A stretch of DNA of 64,000 nucleotides from Planctomycetota bacterium (GCA_002686265.1 NZBA01000023.1:33316-97315), one strand, 5' to 3'; shown: positions 51,974 through 63,317, counted from the first letter of the stretch. Notes: generated by a model from the sequence alone, not told the origin. Numbers and translations are program-made.

Positions 51974-54900
51974 ATGATCAACAACGTCATTCGTTGGTCG
52001 CTGCAGTCGCGCGCCGCCGTCTTGGGCCTGGCGCTGCTCCTGTCGGTTGTGGGTGCGCTGACCGCTGCGCGCATGCCGATCGACGTCTTCCCCGACCTCT
52101 CCGCACCGACGGTGACGATCATCGTCGAGGGCCGCGGGATGGCCCCCGAGGAGATGGAGACCCTGGTCACCTTCCCGGTCGAGGCGGCCGTGAACGGCGC
52201 CTTGAACGTGCGCCGCGTGCGCTCGGCGACCGCCGTGGGAACCTCCGTCGTGTGGGTGGAGTTCGAGTGGGGCACCGACATCCAACGCGCACGCCAGACG
52301 GTCACCGAGCGCCTCGCGACCCTCGCCGGCTCCCTGCCCGCCGAGGTCGAGCCGCCGCTGCTCGCACCGATCTCCTCGATCATGGGCGAGATCCTGTTCC
52401 TCGCCCTCGTCTCCGACCGCCACGACCCGATGACCCTGCGCGCCACGGCGTACACCGAGGTGCGCCGCCGCCTGCTCTCGGTGCCCGGGGTCTCCCAGGT
52501 CACGCCCATCGGCGGTGAGGAGAAGCAGTTCCAAGTCGTCTTGGCTCCCCTGAAGCTCAAGGCCTACGGGGTCGACCTGCGGGAGGTCTCCGACGCCCTC
52601 GCCGAGACGAACGAGAACGTCTCGGCCGGGTTCGTGGTCGAGGGAGGCACGGAGTCCGTCCTGCGCGGGATCGGGCGCATCGAGAGCCTCGAGGACATCG
52701 CAGGGACCCTCGTCTGCCTGCGCGGCGGGCGTCCGGTCACGGTCGGCGACCTCGGCGTGGTGCGCCTCGGCCCGGCGATTCGCCGCGGCGCCGCGGCCGC
52801 GTCGACCCGCGGCCCCGACGGGGAGGCGATCCGCGAGACCGGCGTGATCCTGGCCGTCCAGAAACAGCCGCAAGCCAACACCCTCGAGCTCACCGGGAAG
52901 CTCGAGGAGGTACTCGAGGAGGTTGGCGCTTCCCTGCCCGCTGGCATGCACATCCACAGCGACCTCTTCCGCCAGGCGAGCTTCATCGAGCACTCGGTCG
53001 CCAACACGACCTCGGCCCTGTTCGAGGGCGGCCTGATGGTCGTCCTGGTGGTGGTCGCCTTCCTCGCCAGCGCGCGTGCCAGCCTGATCACTCTGCTCGC
53101 CATCCCGATCTCGCTCTTGACGACGATCTGCGTCCTGCGCGCCGGCGGTGCGACGATCAACACGATGACGCTCGGCGGCATGGCGATCGCCATCGGCGCC
53201 TTGGTCGACGACGCGATCATCGACGTCGAGAACGTGATCCGCCGCCTGCGCCAGAACACCGCGCTCCCTTCCGGCGAGCGCGCCGGTGTGCTGCGGGTCG
53301 TCTTCGACGCCAGCGTCGAGGTGCGCACGTCGATCGTGTTCGCGACCTTCATCATCCTGGTCGTCTTCGCGCCCCTCTTCTTCCTCGACGGCGTCGAGGG
53401 TCGGCTCCTGCAACCTCTCGGCCTCGCCTTCTGCGTCTCCCTGGCCGCCTCCCTGGTGACGGCCTTGACCCTGACGCCGGCTCTGTGCATCGGGCTGCTG
53501 CCGACGAGCCGCACCGTCGCGAGCGCGGGTGACACGCACCTCGTGCGCCTGCTCAAGCGGGCCTACGCGCGCCCCCTGGCCTGGGCCATGGCGCATCCGC
53601 TGGCCCTCGGCCTCCCCGCCGCGCTCGCCGGTCTGCTGGCGGTCATCGGCGTCGCCCGCATGGGTCGCAACTTCCTGCCGGAGTTCAACGAGGGCGCCTT
53701 CGTCGTCGGCATCGTGACCGCGCCGGGCACGTCTCTCGACGAGAGCGATGCCCTCGCGCAGCGGGTCGAGGAGGCCTTCATGCGCCACCCCGAGATCGCG
53801 GCCATCGGTCGCCGCACGGGACGCGCGGAGGAGGACGAGCACGCCCTGGGGGTGGAAGCGAGCGAGTTCGAGCTGACCCTCGACATGGAGGCTCCCGGGC
53901 GGCTCGGGCTCCCGCGCCGCACGACCGCCGAACTGCTCGAGGCCCTGCGCGCGGACCTGGCCGCCATCGGCGGCCTGGCCGCCACCTTCGGCCAGCCGAT
54001 CAGCCACCGCATCGACCACATGCTCTCGGGGACGCGAGCCAACGTGGCGATCAAGCTCTTCGGCGACGACCTGCCCACCCTGCGCGAGTTCGCCGGGCGG
54101 ATCGAGGCGCTGATGAGCGAGATCCCCGGCGTGGTCGACCTGTCGGTCGAGAGCCAGGCGGACATCCCTCAGGTGCGGGTGGACTACGACCGCGCCGCAC
54201 TCGCTCGCCACGGCCTGCACGTGGCCGATGCCGCGCGCGCCCTGGAGGCGGCCGGCAAGGGCGTGAGGGTGACGCGGGTCCTCGAGGGTCCGGCGGCCTA
54301 CGACTTGACCGTGCGCCTCGGCGAGGCGTCCGCGCCCCTGCCGCACGAAGTGGGCGAGGTGCCGGTAGACACGCCCGCGGGCGCCAAGATCCCCCTGCGG
54401 GCGGTGGCCAGAGTCAGTGAGGACCGCGGGCCGAACTTCATCATGCGCGAGGGCGTCCAGCGCCGGATCGTGGTCATGTGCAACGTCGCCGGGCGCGACA
54501 TGGCCGGGGTCGTCGCCGACGCGCGGCAAGCGATCGAGGAGACGCTCGAGCTCCCCCGCGGCTACCACGTCGAGTACGGCGGTCAGTTCGAGAGCGCCGC
54601 GGCGACGACGGGCCGTTTGGCCCTGTTCGGTGCCCTGGCGGTCGTCGTGGTCGGGTTCCTGTTACGCACCACCCTGGGCACGACCCGCGACGCCCTGCTG
54701 GTGATGGTGAACCTCCCCCTGGCGCTCATCGGCGGCGTGGCGGGGATCGCTCTCAGCGGTGGCGTGCTCTCGGTGGCGTCGCTCATCGGCCTGATCTCGC
54801 TCTTCGGGATCGCCGCGCGCAACGGGATCATGCTCGTCTCCCACGTACACCACCTCCACCGGCACGAGGGAGTCGGTGACTTCGCCGAGGCGGTCCGGCG

Positions 54901-55162
54901 CGGCGCGATGGAACGGCTGGCGCCGATCCTGATGACCGCCCTCGCCTCCGGCCTGGCCCTGGTCCCGATCGCCCTGCGCGGCGACGATCCGGGGACGGAG
55001 ATCCTCACACCCATGGCGATCGTGATCCTCTGCGGCCTCCTCTCCTCCACGACCCTGAACATGTTGATCGTCCCCGGACTGTTGCTGCGCTTCGCAGGTC
55101 CGCGCACCGGTTCGGGCGCGCTCAACCTCCCCGTCGTCACCGCGCCCCAGGCCCTCCCGTGA
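51974..55162 (+). CDS. czcA: Heavy-metal RND permease (CzcA/CusA family)
   Basis: The 1062-residue protein has the usual twelve-helix RND layout and normal length. N-terminal 'ARMPIDVFPDLSAPTVTIIVEG' is followed by 'LVTFPVEAAVNG', then 'GALVDDAIIDVENVIRR' in the proton-relay helix near 410, 'GRNFLPEFNEGAFVVGIVTAPGTSL' and the C-terminal 'GIAARNGIMLVSHVHHL'. The motif positions match the HME-RND subfamily, which exports divalent or monovalent metal ions using the proton gradient. It starts 18 bases after the adaptor and overlaps the start of the next gene. The ion is not certain. Confidence 0.92.
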   Translation: MINNVIRWSLQSRAAVLGLALLLSVVGALTAARMPIDVFPDLSAPTVTIIVEGRGMAPEEMETLVTFPVEAAVNGALNVRRVRSATAVGTSVVWVEFEWGTDIQRARQTVTERLATLAGSLPAEVEPPLLAPISSIMGEILFLALVSDRHDPMTLRATAYTEVRRRLLSVPGVSQVTPIGGEEKQFQVVLAPLKLKAYGVDLREVSDALAETNENVSAGFVVEGGTESVLRGIGRIESLEDIAGTLVCLRGGRPVTVGDLGVVRLGPAIRRGAAAASTRGPDGEAIRETGVILAVQKQPQANTLELTGKLEEVLEEVGASLPAGMHIHSDLFRQASFIEHSVANTTSALFEGGLMVVLVVVAFLASARASLITLLAIPISLLTTICVLRAGGATINTMTLGGMAIAIGALVDDAIIDVENVIRRLRQNTALPSGERAGVLRVVFDASVEVRTSIVFATFIILVVFAPLFFLDGVEGRLLQPLGLAFCVSLAASLVTALTLTPALCIGLLPTSRTVASAGDTHLVRLLKRAYARPLAWAMAHPLALGLPAALAGLLAVIGVARMGRNFLPEFNEGAFVVGIVTAPGTSLDESDALAQRVEEAFMRHPEIAAIGRRTGRAEEDEHALGVEASEFELTLDMEAPGRLGLPRRTTAELLEALRADLAAIGGLAATFGQPISHRIDHMLSGTRANVAIKLFGDDLPTLREFAGRIEALMSEIPGVVDLSVESQADIPQVRVDYDRAALARHGLHVADAARALEAAGKGVRVTRVLEGPAAYDLTVRLGEASAPLPHEVGEVPVDTPAGAKIPLRAVARVSEDRGPNFIMREGVQRRIVVMCNVAGRDMAGVVADARQAIEETLELPRGYHVEYGGQFESAAATTGRLALFGALAVVVVGFLLRTTLGTTRDALLVMVNLPLALIGGVAGIALSGGVLSVASLIGLISLFGIAARNGIMLVSHVHHLHRHEGVGDFAEAVRRGAMERLAPILMTALASGLALVPIALRGDDPGTEILTPMAIVILCGLLSSTTLNMLIVPGLLLRFAGPRTGSGALNLPVVTAPQALP

Positions 55163-56595
55163 TGGGCCGCGCATCCCTGCCGGCGCTGAGCTTCGCCGTG
55201 AGCGGCACCCTGCTCTGCGCCTGCGTCGAGGTCCGCCCCGAGCCGGACTTCGAGCGGGCGCGCGAGCTGGTGGCGGAGAGTACGGGCTCGCGGGCGCTGT
55301 TCGACCCCGCCGCTCCCGCACTCGCTCCCGACGAGCTCTCGACGATCCTGTCCGACGGGCTCTCCTTGGCCGAGGCCGAGCGCCTCGCCCTCTCCCACAA
55401 CCGTGCCCTGCGGGCGGCTTTCTGGGAGATCGGCGTGGCCCACGCCGACTGGACCGATGCGCGCCTGTTCGCCAACCCGGCCCTCTCCTTGCGCCTGCCT
55501 CTCGACGGCACGAGCGGCATCCTCGAGGGCATCCTGGCGGTCGAGCTGCTCGACCTCTGGCGCGTCCCGGCTGCCGCGCGCGGAGCGCGCAGCGAGTTGG
55601 ACGCCACGGTGCTGCGCGTCGCCCGACTGGCGGGCGAGATCCTGGCCGAGGCACGCACGGCCTACGCGGCCGCCGTGGCCGCCGTGGCCTTGGAACAGGT
55701 GGAAGCCGAGCACCTCTCCCTCGCCGAGCGCGTGGCGACCGCCGTCGGTGACCTGCGGCGCGCGGGCGCCGCAACCGCCCTGGAGGACAGCCTGGCGAGT
55801 GGCCCGCGGGTGACCGCCCGGCTGGACCACGCCGCGGCGCGCCTCGCGGCGGCCGACGCTCGGCGCGAGCTGGCACGGGTACTCTCGCTCGAGGGTTCAG
55901 TCGAGGAGCTGCACCTGACCGATGACTGCGAACTCCGCCGTGCGCTGGCCCTCGCCGCCTCCGCCGCCGTGGCCTTGGCGGAGGAGCGGCGGCTCGACCT
56001 GCGCGCCTTGGAGAAGGCCGTCGAGGCGGCCGAGGCACGTGTCGAGCTCGAGCGCGCCGGCGTGCTCGGCGGCATCTCCGCCGGTCCCGCCGTGGAGCGG
56101 CGCGGGCGCGGGCGCGGCGGCCACGGAGTTGCCGCCGAAGTGGGCGCGAGCCTGCCCCTGTTCGACCGCAACCAGGCGGGCGTGGCGCGCGCCGCCTTCG
56201 AGCTCGAGCGCCTGCGCGAGGTACGCGCCGACGCACGCGCCCGCGTCGCTCTCCAGGTGCGCTCGGCCCTCGACCGTTCGCGGACGACCGCGAGCGCCGC
56301 CGCCCTCGCCGCCGAGCGCCTGTTGCCCGAGGCCGAGCGGGCCCTGTCCCTCGCGCGCGCCTCTCACGCCGCGGGACGCGCCTCGCTGTTCGTCGTCCTC
56401 GACGCCCAGGAGCGCCTGCTCACCGCCCGCCGCCGACAGGTCACCGCCCGCGGCGAGGCGGCCGCGGCCGTCGCCGCCTTGGAGCGCGCCTTGGGCTGTC
56501 CGCTGTCACGGATCCCGGGGGAGGCCGGCGGCGAGCCGTCGCCCAGCGCAGCCGCGCGGCCCCCGGCGGCCGAGGACGCGGGCGGGACGCCCTAA
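55162..56595 (+). CDS. TolC-family outer-membrane efflux protein (CzcC-like)
   Basis: From ATG 55162 (its A is the last base of the preceding TGA; GTG 55159 is an alternative) the protein has 477 residues with a lipobox-like 'LLCACVEV'. It has two OEP repeats: 'LSLAEAERLALSHNRALRAAFWEIGVAHADWTDARLFANPALSLRL' and, near 290, 'LRALEKAVEAAEARVELERAG', with 'GASLPLFDRNQ' typical of CzcC. It completes the second tripartite metal pump. The C-terminal 30 residues are Pro/Ala-rich. Confidence 0.88.
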   Translation: MGRASLPALSFAVSGTLLCACVEVRPEPDFERARELVAESTGSRALFDPAAPALAPDELSTILSDGLSLAEAERLALSHNRALRAAFWEIGVAHADWTDARLFANPALSLRLPLDGTSGILEGILAVELLDLWRVPAAARGARSELDATVLRVARLAGEILAEARTAYAAAVAAVALEQVEAEHLSLAERVATAVGDLRRAGAATALEDSLASGPRVTARLDHAAARLAAADARRELARVLSLEGSVEELHLTDDCELRRALALAASAAVALAEERRLDLRALEKAVEAAEARVELERAGVLGGISAGPAVERRGRGRGGHGVAAEVGASLPLFDRNQAGVARAAFELERLREVRADARARVALQVRSALDRSRTTASAAALAAERLLPEAERALSLARASHAAGRASLFVVLDAQERLLTARRRQVTARGEAAAAVAALERALGCPLSRIPGEAGGEPSPSAAARPPAAEDAGGTP

Positions 56596-56732
56596 CCCCC
56601 GGCCGGCTCTCCTCGCCTACAGAAGGCCCCGGCCCTGACCTCCCTCGGCGAGCCACTCCCCGGGGACGCTCCCCCAGCGACCGGGAGAGCAGACCGGCCC
56701 ACAGGGGCGGTCTTGCCCGGTAGGATCCCCAA

Positions 56733-56796
56733 GACCCGCGGGGTCTGGAGGACCCGCGGGGTCTGGAGGGTCCGCGGGGTCTGGAGGGTCCGGAAG
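56733..56796. repeat. 18-bp tandem repeat, about 3.5 copies
   Basis: GACCCGCGGGGTCTGGAG occurs at 56733-56750 and 56751-56768, as GGTCCGCGGGGTCTGGAG at 56769-56786, and in part at 56787-56796. Each copy contains the palindrome GACCCGCGGGGTC with one odd base, so each could form a small hairpin. It lies after the TolC gene and 200 bases before the TetR gene. Confidence 0.85.
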
Positions 56797-56942
56797 ATCG
56801 GCGAAGTCCCGGGCCGTTCAGGCGAGCAGCACCCATGGGGCCCGCCGGGCATCACGACCCACTGGGGTACCCCAGGCGACCCGGGCATCCGGACCGCCCA
56901 AGTCGAAGGAAACGCCCGCGATCCCCTGGCGTGGCACCCGCC

Positions 56943-56960
56943 GTAAGTATATGCTTACTT
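56943..56960. promoter_or_regulatory. Probable TetR operator/promoter
   Basis: GTAAG (56943-56947) and CTTAC (56954-56958) form an inverted repeat around TATATG in a sharply AT-rich patch (TAAGTATATGCTTACTTAC). This is the typical size and symmetry of TetR-family operators. It also contains -10-like sequence, and it lies 41 bases before the TetR start, as expected for autoregulation. Confidence 0.6.
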
Positions 56961-56998
56961 ACTAATCTGATCGGGCCTCTAGCCCCCCCGCCTCGAGC

Positions 56999-57631
56999 AT
57001 GACCTCCAAGACCCGCAAGCCCACCCGCGTCCGCCGGCGGGAGATCGCCGAGGCGGCCCTGCGGGTGATCGGCGAGCGCGGGGCGCCGTCCCTGACGGCG
57101 GCCAGCCTCGCCGCGGAGGTCGGACTGACCTCGGGAGCCCTCTTCCGGCACTTCGCCTCGCTCGACGAGATCCTCTGCGAGGCGGTCGAAGTGGCGGTCG
57201 AGGCGCTCGAGCGGACCTTCCCTCCCGCCGAGCTACCGCCCATCGAGCGCCTCGAGCGCCTCGCCCTCGAGCGCATCGCCCTCGTCGGCGAGCGGCGGGG
57301 CTTGGCCTGGCTGCTGCTCTCCGATCAGGTCTACCTGTGCGTACCCGCCGAGGCCGTCGAGCGCCTGCGGGCGCTGGTGCGCCGCTCGCGGGCCTTCCTC
57401 CTGGCGGCCTTCAGCGGCGGGATCGCCTCCGGCGACCTGCGGAGCAACGTCGCACCCGAGACGATGCTCGCGATCTTCACGGGCACCGTGCACTCCCTGA
57501 TCGCGCGCGGCGGCGTGCACGGCGAGGCAGCCTCGCCCGCCTCCGCGCGCGAGGTCATCGGTGCCTTGCTGGCACTGCTCGCCGCTCCCACTTCTCCCCC
57601 AATCCCCTCAGAAGCGAACGACACGAAATGA
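56999..57631 (+). CDS. TetR-family transcriptional regulator
   Basis: The 210-residue protein has the N-terminal TetR DNA-binding helix-turn-helix: 'RREIAEAALRVIGERGAPSLTAASLAAEVGLTSGALFRHFASLDEIL' at about 13-59. The rest is an all-helical ligand domain with no recognised signature. Its stop overlaps the start of the RIC gene by four bases (ATGA), so the two are coexpressed, and a likely operator lies just upstream. This suggests it controls itself and the repair protein, perhaps in response to nitrosative or metal stress. Confidence 0.9.
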   Translation: MTSKTRKPTRVRRREIAEAALRVIGERGAPSLTAASLAAEVGLTSGALFRHFASLDEILCEAVEVAVEALERTFPPAELPPIERLERLALERIALVGERRGLAWLLLSDQVYLCVPAEAVERLRALVRRSRAFLLAAFSGGIASGDLRSNVAPETMLAIFTGTVHSLIARGGVHGEAASPASAREVIGALLALLAAPTSPPIPSEANDTK

Positions 57632-58299
57632 GCATCACAAGCGATACGACCGTGGGTGCCCTGGCCACCCTCCACCCCCTCGCCACGCGCGTCTTCGCGC
57701 GTCACGGAATCGACTACTGCTGCGGGGGCGGCCAATCCCTCTCGGCGGTGTGCGACGAGCGCGGCCTGGACTTGACCGGAGTCCTGGCTGAGATCGAGGC
57801 CGCCCTCGCCGAGCGTACGGTCGAGGAGGTCCACTGGGGTGAGCGCCCCCTCAGCGAGCTGATCGACCACATCCTCGTCACCTACCACGAACCCCTGCGC
57901 GAGGAGCTGCCGCGCATCGAGGAGATGGTGCGCAAGGTGCACGCCGTGCACGGCGACAAGGACCGTCCGTGCTTCGACGGCCTGCTGCGGACCTTCCTGG
58001 CGATCAAGGCGGACATCGAGCAGCACCTGCCGAAGGAGGAGCAGATCCTGTTCCCCACGATCAAGGCCGGCCAGGGTGCGATGGCGATGGGACCGATGCA
58101 CGTGATGGAGATGGAGCACGAGACCCTCGGCGGGATGCTGCGCGAGGTGCGCTCCTTGACGAACGACTTCACCCTTCCCGAGGGCGCCTGCAACACCTGG
58201 CGCGCCCTGTGGGCCGCCCTCGAGGACCTCGAGACTTCGCTGCACGAGCACATCCATCTCGAGAACAACGTCCTTCACCCTCGCGCGCGTGAGCAGTAG
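57628..58299 (+). CDS. Iron-sulfur cluster repair di-iron protein (RIC, YtfE/ScdA type)
   Basis: The 223-residue protein has the N-terminal ScdA domain ('TVGALATLHPLATRVFARHGIDYCCGGGQSL', with the characteristic 'DYCCGGG' near 31-37). The hemerythrin-like domain has di-iron ligands in 'LIDHILVTYHEPLREELP', 'HAVHGD', 'HLPKEEQILFP', 'MEMEHETLGGML' and 'LHEHIHLENNVLHP'. RIC proteins repair Fe-S clusters damaged by NO or oxidants in the cytoplasm. It is coupled to the upstream TetR gene. It is the second di-iron protein in the window, after the hemerythrin at 18105. Confidence 0.93.
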   Translation: MSITSDTTVGALATLHPLATRVFARHGIDYCCGGGQSLSAVCDERGLDLTGVLAEIEAALAERTVEEVHWGERPLSELIDHILVTYHEPLREELPRIEEMVRKVHAVHGDKDRPCFDGLLRTFLAIKADIEQHLPKEEQILFPTIKAGQGAMAMGPMHVMEMEHETLGGMLREVRSLTNDFTLPEGACNTWRALWAALEDLETSLHEHIHLENNVLHPRAREQ

Positions 58300-58674
58300 G
58301 AACCCCTTCCCCGGGGCCGGGTGCGACTTCCCGGCCCGGCGGGCTCGTCGTACGCCCGACAGGAGGGCCCGACCGGCTCTCGCCACCGACTCCGCAGGCG
58401 GCTGCCTCGAGTACCGGCCCCCCGCGGAGCTCGCGGCGGGCTGTGCGCCCGGGGACGGAGCGGAGCCGAGACGGAGGGCGCACCGCCCGGGCACGTCAGC
58501 TCCTTGCTTGGCTCTCATTCGAACTGGACCACTTCTTGGGGCCAGGCCAGGCCGGAGAAGCCTCGCTTCGGACCCAGTACGTCAAGCGAAGGTGGCATGG
58601 AGTGGGCGGCCGGCGCGGGCCGTCTGATAGACTGCGCGGACATCGGACCGGCCAGATCCCCTGATTCGCCGAGC
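58300..58674. other. 375-bp intergenic region
   Basis: No convincing gene. Open frames here are Arg/Pro/Gly-rich and lack family similarity, and a start downstream at 58675 is preferred for the next gene. An inverted GGCCCGAC/GCCGGGTGCG-like patch near 58314-58345 may end the RIC transcript but is not a clear terminator. Confidence 0.4.
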
Positions 58675-60332
<1,658 letters not shown>

Positions 60333-60353
60333 GGGGCCGGGGCCACGAGAATC

Positions 60354-63317
60354 ATGGGGCGGGAGAGTGAGCGCTCGGGGCGGGCCTCCCCCGCCAGGCT
60401 GCGCAGTTTCCACGAGCTGATGCGCCACCGCGTCAAGCACATCCTCCTCGTCTCGAGCGCCTACGACTCCTTCGTCATGTCGGAGGAGGGGCATCTCTCC
60501 GAGGCCCTGCTCAGCCACTTCATCGATTTAGACCGCAGCAGCATCCCGGATGTCGTGCGGGTCGCCAACGCGACCGGGGCCCTGGAGCTGCTTGAGGCGG
60601 GCAACCCCTTCGACCTGGTCGTCGCGAGCCTCAACGCCGAGGACGGCAATGCCACTCAGCTCGAGGTTCGCCTGCGGCAGGCCGGCTTCGAGCTGCCCGT
60701 GATCGCCCTCGCCTTCTCCCCGCGCGAGCTGCACGAGTTCACGGCGAACAACGACGTCAGCCGGCTCGAACGCATGTTCCTATGGCAGGGTGACGTGCGC
60801 GTCTTCCTGGCGATGGTGATGTACCTCGAGGACCGGCTCAACGTCGCCAACGACACGAGCGTGCGCGGCGTGCCGGCGATCATCGTCGTCGAGGACAGCG
60901 TGCGCTACTACTCGTCCTTTCTGCCGACGATCTACGCGGAGCTATTCCGCCACACTCAGCGGCTGCTCGCCGAGGACCTGAACCTCTCGCAGCGGATGAT
61001 CCGCATGCGGGCGCGGCCCAAGGTGCTCTTGAGTAGCACCTATGAGGAGGCCTGGGAGTACTTCGAGCGCTACGGCGAGTACGTGATCGGGATCGTGTCG
61101 GATTTCGAGTACCCGCGTCTGGGCCGCCTGGAGAAGAAGGCCGGGCTGGAGCTCTGCCGCCGGGCGCTCGCAAAGCGGCCTGACGTGCGCCTGGTCCTGC
61201 AGTCGAGCCGACCAGAGAACCGAACGCTGGCCGAGGAGCTGGGAGCCTCGTTCCTGGTCAAGGGTTCTCCGCTCCTGCTCGGGGAGCTGCGCAAGATCCT
61301 GGTCCGGCGCTTCGGCTTCGGCGACTTCGTCTTCCGCACCCCCGACGGCGCGGAGGTCGATCGCGCCGCGGACCTCAAGAGCCTGGCGCGGAAGATCGCC
61401 TCCATTCCGGCGGAGAGCCTCGTCTACCACGCCGGTCGCAACCACTTCGCCAAGTGGTTGAAGGCGCGCACGGAGTTCACCCTCGCCGAGCGCCTCGTGG
61501 TACCGCCCGACGGGCACGCCGCGGATCCCGAGCGGCTGCGCAGCCGGTTCCTCGAGAGCATCGACGAGTTCCGGGAGGAGCGCGACCGCACGGTCATCGC
61601 CGACTTCGACCGCAAGCGCTTCGAGCCCTCGGTCAGCATCACGCGCATCGGTGCCGGGTCGTTGGGTGGAAAGGCGCGCGGTGCGGCCTTCGCGAACAAG
61701 ACACTCGTCGCCTCGGAAATCGCGGACCTGTTTCCGACGGTCGATGTCTCCGTTCCGACTTGCGTAGTACTGGGCACGCAGGTGTTCGACGAGTTCCTCT
61801 CATACGAGCGGCTCCACGCCTTCGCGATGGGGCAGCACGCGGACGAGGGGATCGTGCAGCTCTTCCTGCAGGCGCCCTTCCCGCGGGCGGCCGGCTCGGA
61901 CCTGCGGGTCTTCCTGCAGCACGTCAAGCACCCGCTGGCCGTGCGCTCCTCGAGCCTGATGGAGGATTCGCTGTCGCAGCCCTTCGCGGGCGTCTACCAC
62001 ACGTTCATGCTGCCAAACAGCCACCCGGACCTGAACGTGCGCCTGATGCAGTTGACGGATGCGATCAAGCGCGTGTACGCCTCGACCTTCACGGAGCGCG
62101 CCAAGACCTACCTCTCGGTGACTTCCCACCGCCTCGAAGAGGAGAAGATGGCGGTGATGATCCAGCAGCTGGTCGGCCGACGGCACGAGGAGCGTTTCTA
62201 CCCCGACTTCGCGGGAGTCGCACGCTCACACAACTGCTATCCCGAGCCCGGCCAGGTCGCAGCGGACGGGGTCGCAGCGGTCGCCCTCGGCCTCGGTCGC
62301 ACGGTCGTGGGCGGCGATCCCTGCTTGCGTTTCTGCCCGCGCTATCCTCAACAGATCGTGGGGTTCTCGAGCGTGGAGGACGCGCTGCAGAGTTCCCAGC
62401 GCGAGTTCTTCGCCTTGAATCTCGAGCGCGTGGGTCCGCGGCACGGCGAGCTAGAGCTCGAGCGTTTCCCCCTCGAACTCGCCGAGCGGGACGGCACCCT
62501 GTCCCCTCTCGGCTCGACCTTCACGCCGGACGATCACCGCATCGTGGACGGGATCGCGCGCAAGGGCGTGCGGCTGGTGACCTTCGCCGGGGTCCTCAAG
62601 CACGGCGCCTTCCCCCTCGCCGACCTCCTGTGCACCCTGTTGGAGCGCTGCAGCGAGGGGACGGGTGCGCCGGTGGAAATCGAGTTCGCCGGCGATCTCG
62701 GCGGTGAGGGCCGCCGGCCGCATTTCGCCTTCCTGCAGCTGCGGCCCATGGCGCTCTCCCGGGAGGGCGAGGAGGTAGAGCTCGGCGAGCTCAACGATGC
62801 GGAGTTGTTGTGTCGGAGCGAGCGCGTGCTCGGCAACGGCCGCCTGGACGCCCTGCGCGATGTGGTCGTGGTCGACCTCGCCCGTTTCGATCGCCAGCGG
62901 ACTTGGGAGGTGGCCGGCGAGTTGGCCGCCCTAGACGCCGCCTTGCGCCTTGAGAGCGCACCGTACGTCCTGATCGGCCCGGGCCGGTGGGGATCGGCCG
63001 ACCCGAGCCTGGGCATCCCGGTGGCCTGGAACCAGATCGCGGGCGCGCGAGTGATCGTCGAGTCGGGTTTCGAGGACATCCGGGTGGCTCCTTCCCAGGG
63101 CACGCACTTCTTCCAGAACCTAACCTCGTGCAGCGTCGGCTACTTCACGGTGAACCCGGACCTGGGAGACGGCCTGCTGGACTGGGAGTGGCTCTCTTCC
63201 CTCGAGGCCGAGCGCGAGACGACCTTCGTGCGCCACCTGCGCCTTTCGGTCCCCCTGGTGGTCAAGATGAACGGCCGCACGGGCAGCGGCGTGATCATGA
63301 AGCCCCACCGCACATAA
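60354..63317 (+). CDS. PEP-synthase/PPDK ATP-grasp-like protein with N-terminal receiver-like domains
   Basis: The 987-residue protein has two receiver-like stretches ('HILLVSSAYDSFVMSEEGHLSE' near 28 and 'AIIVVEDSVRYYSSFLPTIY' near 175). A PPDK N-terminal ATP-binding part follows: 'IGAGSLGGKARGAAFANKTL' near 432, 'HPLAVRSSSLMEDSLSQPFAG' near 526 and 'MAVMIQQLVGRRHEERFYPDF'. The end has 'YVLIGPGRWGSADPSLGIPVAW' and 'GTHFFQNLTSCSVGYF'. The phosphohistidine and PEP-binding domains of true PEP synthase are absent, so it cannot perform that reaction alone. It may be a signalling or phosphotransfer relative. It follows gdhA by 21 bases and is probably in its operon. Confidence 0.8.
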   Translation: MGRESERSGRASPARLRSFHELMRHRVKHILLVSSAYDSFVMSEEGHLSEALLSHFIDLDRSSIPDVVRVANATGALELLEAGNPFDLVVASLNAEDGNATQLEVRLRQAGFELPVIALAFSPRELHEFTANNDVSRLERMFLWQGDVRVFLAMVMYLEDRLNVANDTSVRGVPAIIVVEDSVRYYSSFLPTIYAELFRHTQRLLAEDLNLSQRMIRMRARPKVLLSSTYEEAWEYFERYGEYVIGIVSDFEYPRLGRLEKKAGLELCRRALAKRPDVRLVLQSSRPENRTLAEELGASFLVKGSPLLLGELRKILVRRFGFGDFVFRTPDGAEVDRAADLKSLARKIASIPAESLVYHAGRNHFAKWLKARTEFTLAERLVVPPDGHAADPERLRSRFLESIDEFREERDRTVIADFDRKRFEPSVSITRIGAGSLGGKARGAAFANKTLVASEIADLFPTVDVSVPTCVVLGTQVFDEFLSYERLHAFAMGQHADEGIVQLFLQAPFPRAAGSDLRVFLQHVKHPLAVRSSSLMEDSLSQPFAGVYHTFMLPNSHPDLNVRLMQLTDAIKRVYASTFTERAKTYLSVTSHRLEEEKMAVMIQQLVGRRHEERFYPDFAGVARSHNCYPEPGQVAADGVAAVALGLGRTVVGGDPCLRFCPRYPQQIVGFSSVEDALQSSQREFFALNLERVGPRHGELELERFPLELAERDGTLSPLGSTFTPDDHRIVDGIARKGVRLVTFAGVLKHGAFPLADLLCTLLERCSEGTGAPVEIEFAGDLGGEGRRPHFAFLQLRPMALSREGEEVELGELNDAELLCRSERVLGNGRLDALRDVVVVDLARFDRQRTWEVAGELAALDAALRLESAPYVLIGPGRWGSADPSLGIPVAWNQIAGARVIVESGFEDIRVAPSQGTHFFQNLTSCSVGYFTVNPDLGDGLLDWEWLSSLEAERETTFVRHLRLSVPLVVKMNGRTGSGVIMKPHRT

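Larger units (their letters stand above)
56596..56998. other. 403-bp intergenic region
   Basis: No coding frame is convincing here. It contains the 18-bp tandem repeats and, just before the TetR gene, an AT-rich patch with an inverted repeat, both listed separately. Confidence 0.5.

Noticed and set aside
51296..54568. Long minus-strand open frame of 1090 codons
   Set aside because: It is antisense to the czcB and czcA genes and is rich in Arg/Asp/Gly/His without domain features; it arises from high GC content.
56733..56796. CRISPR-like array
   Set aside because: Units are directly adjacent with no spacers and only 18 bp long; no cas genes nearby.
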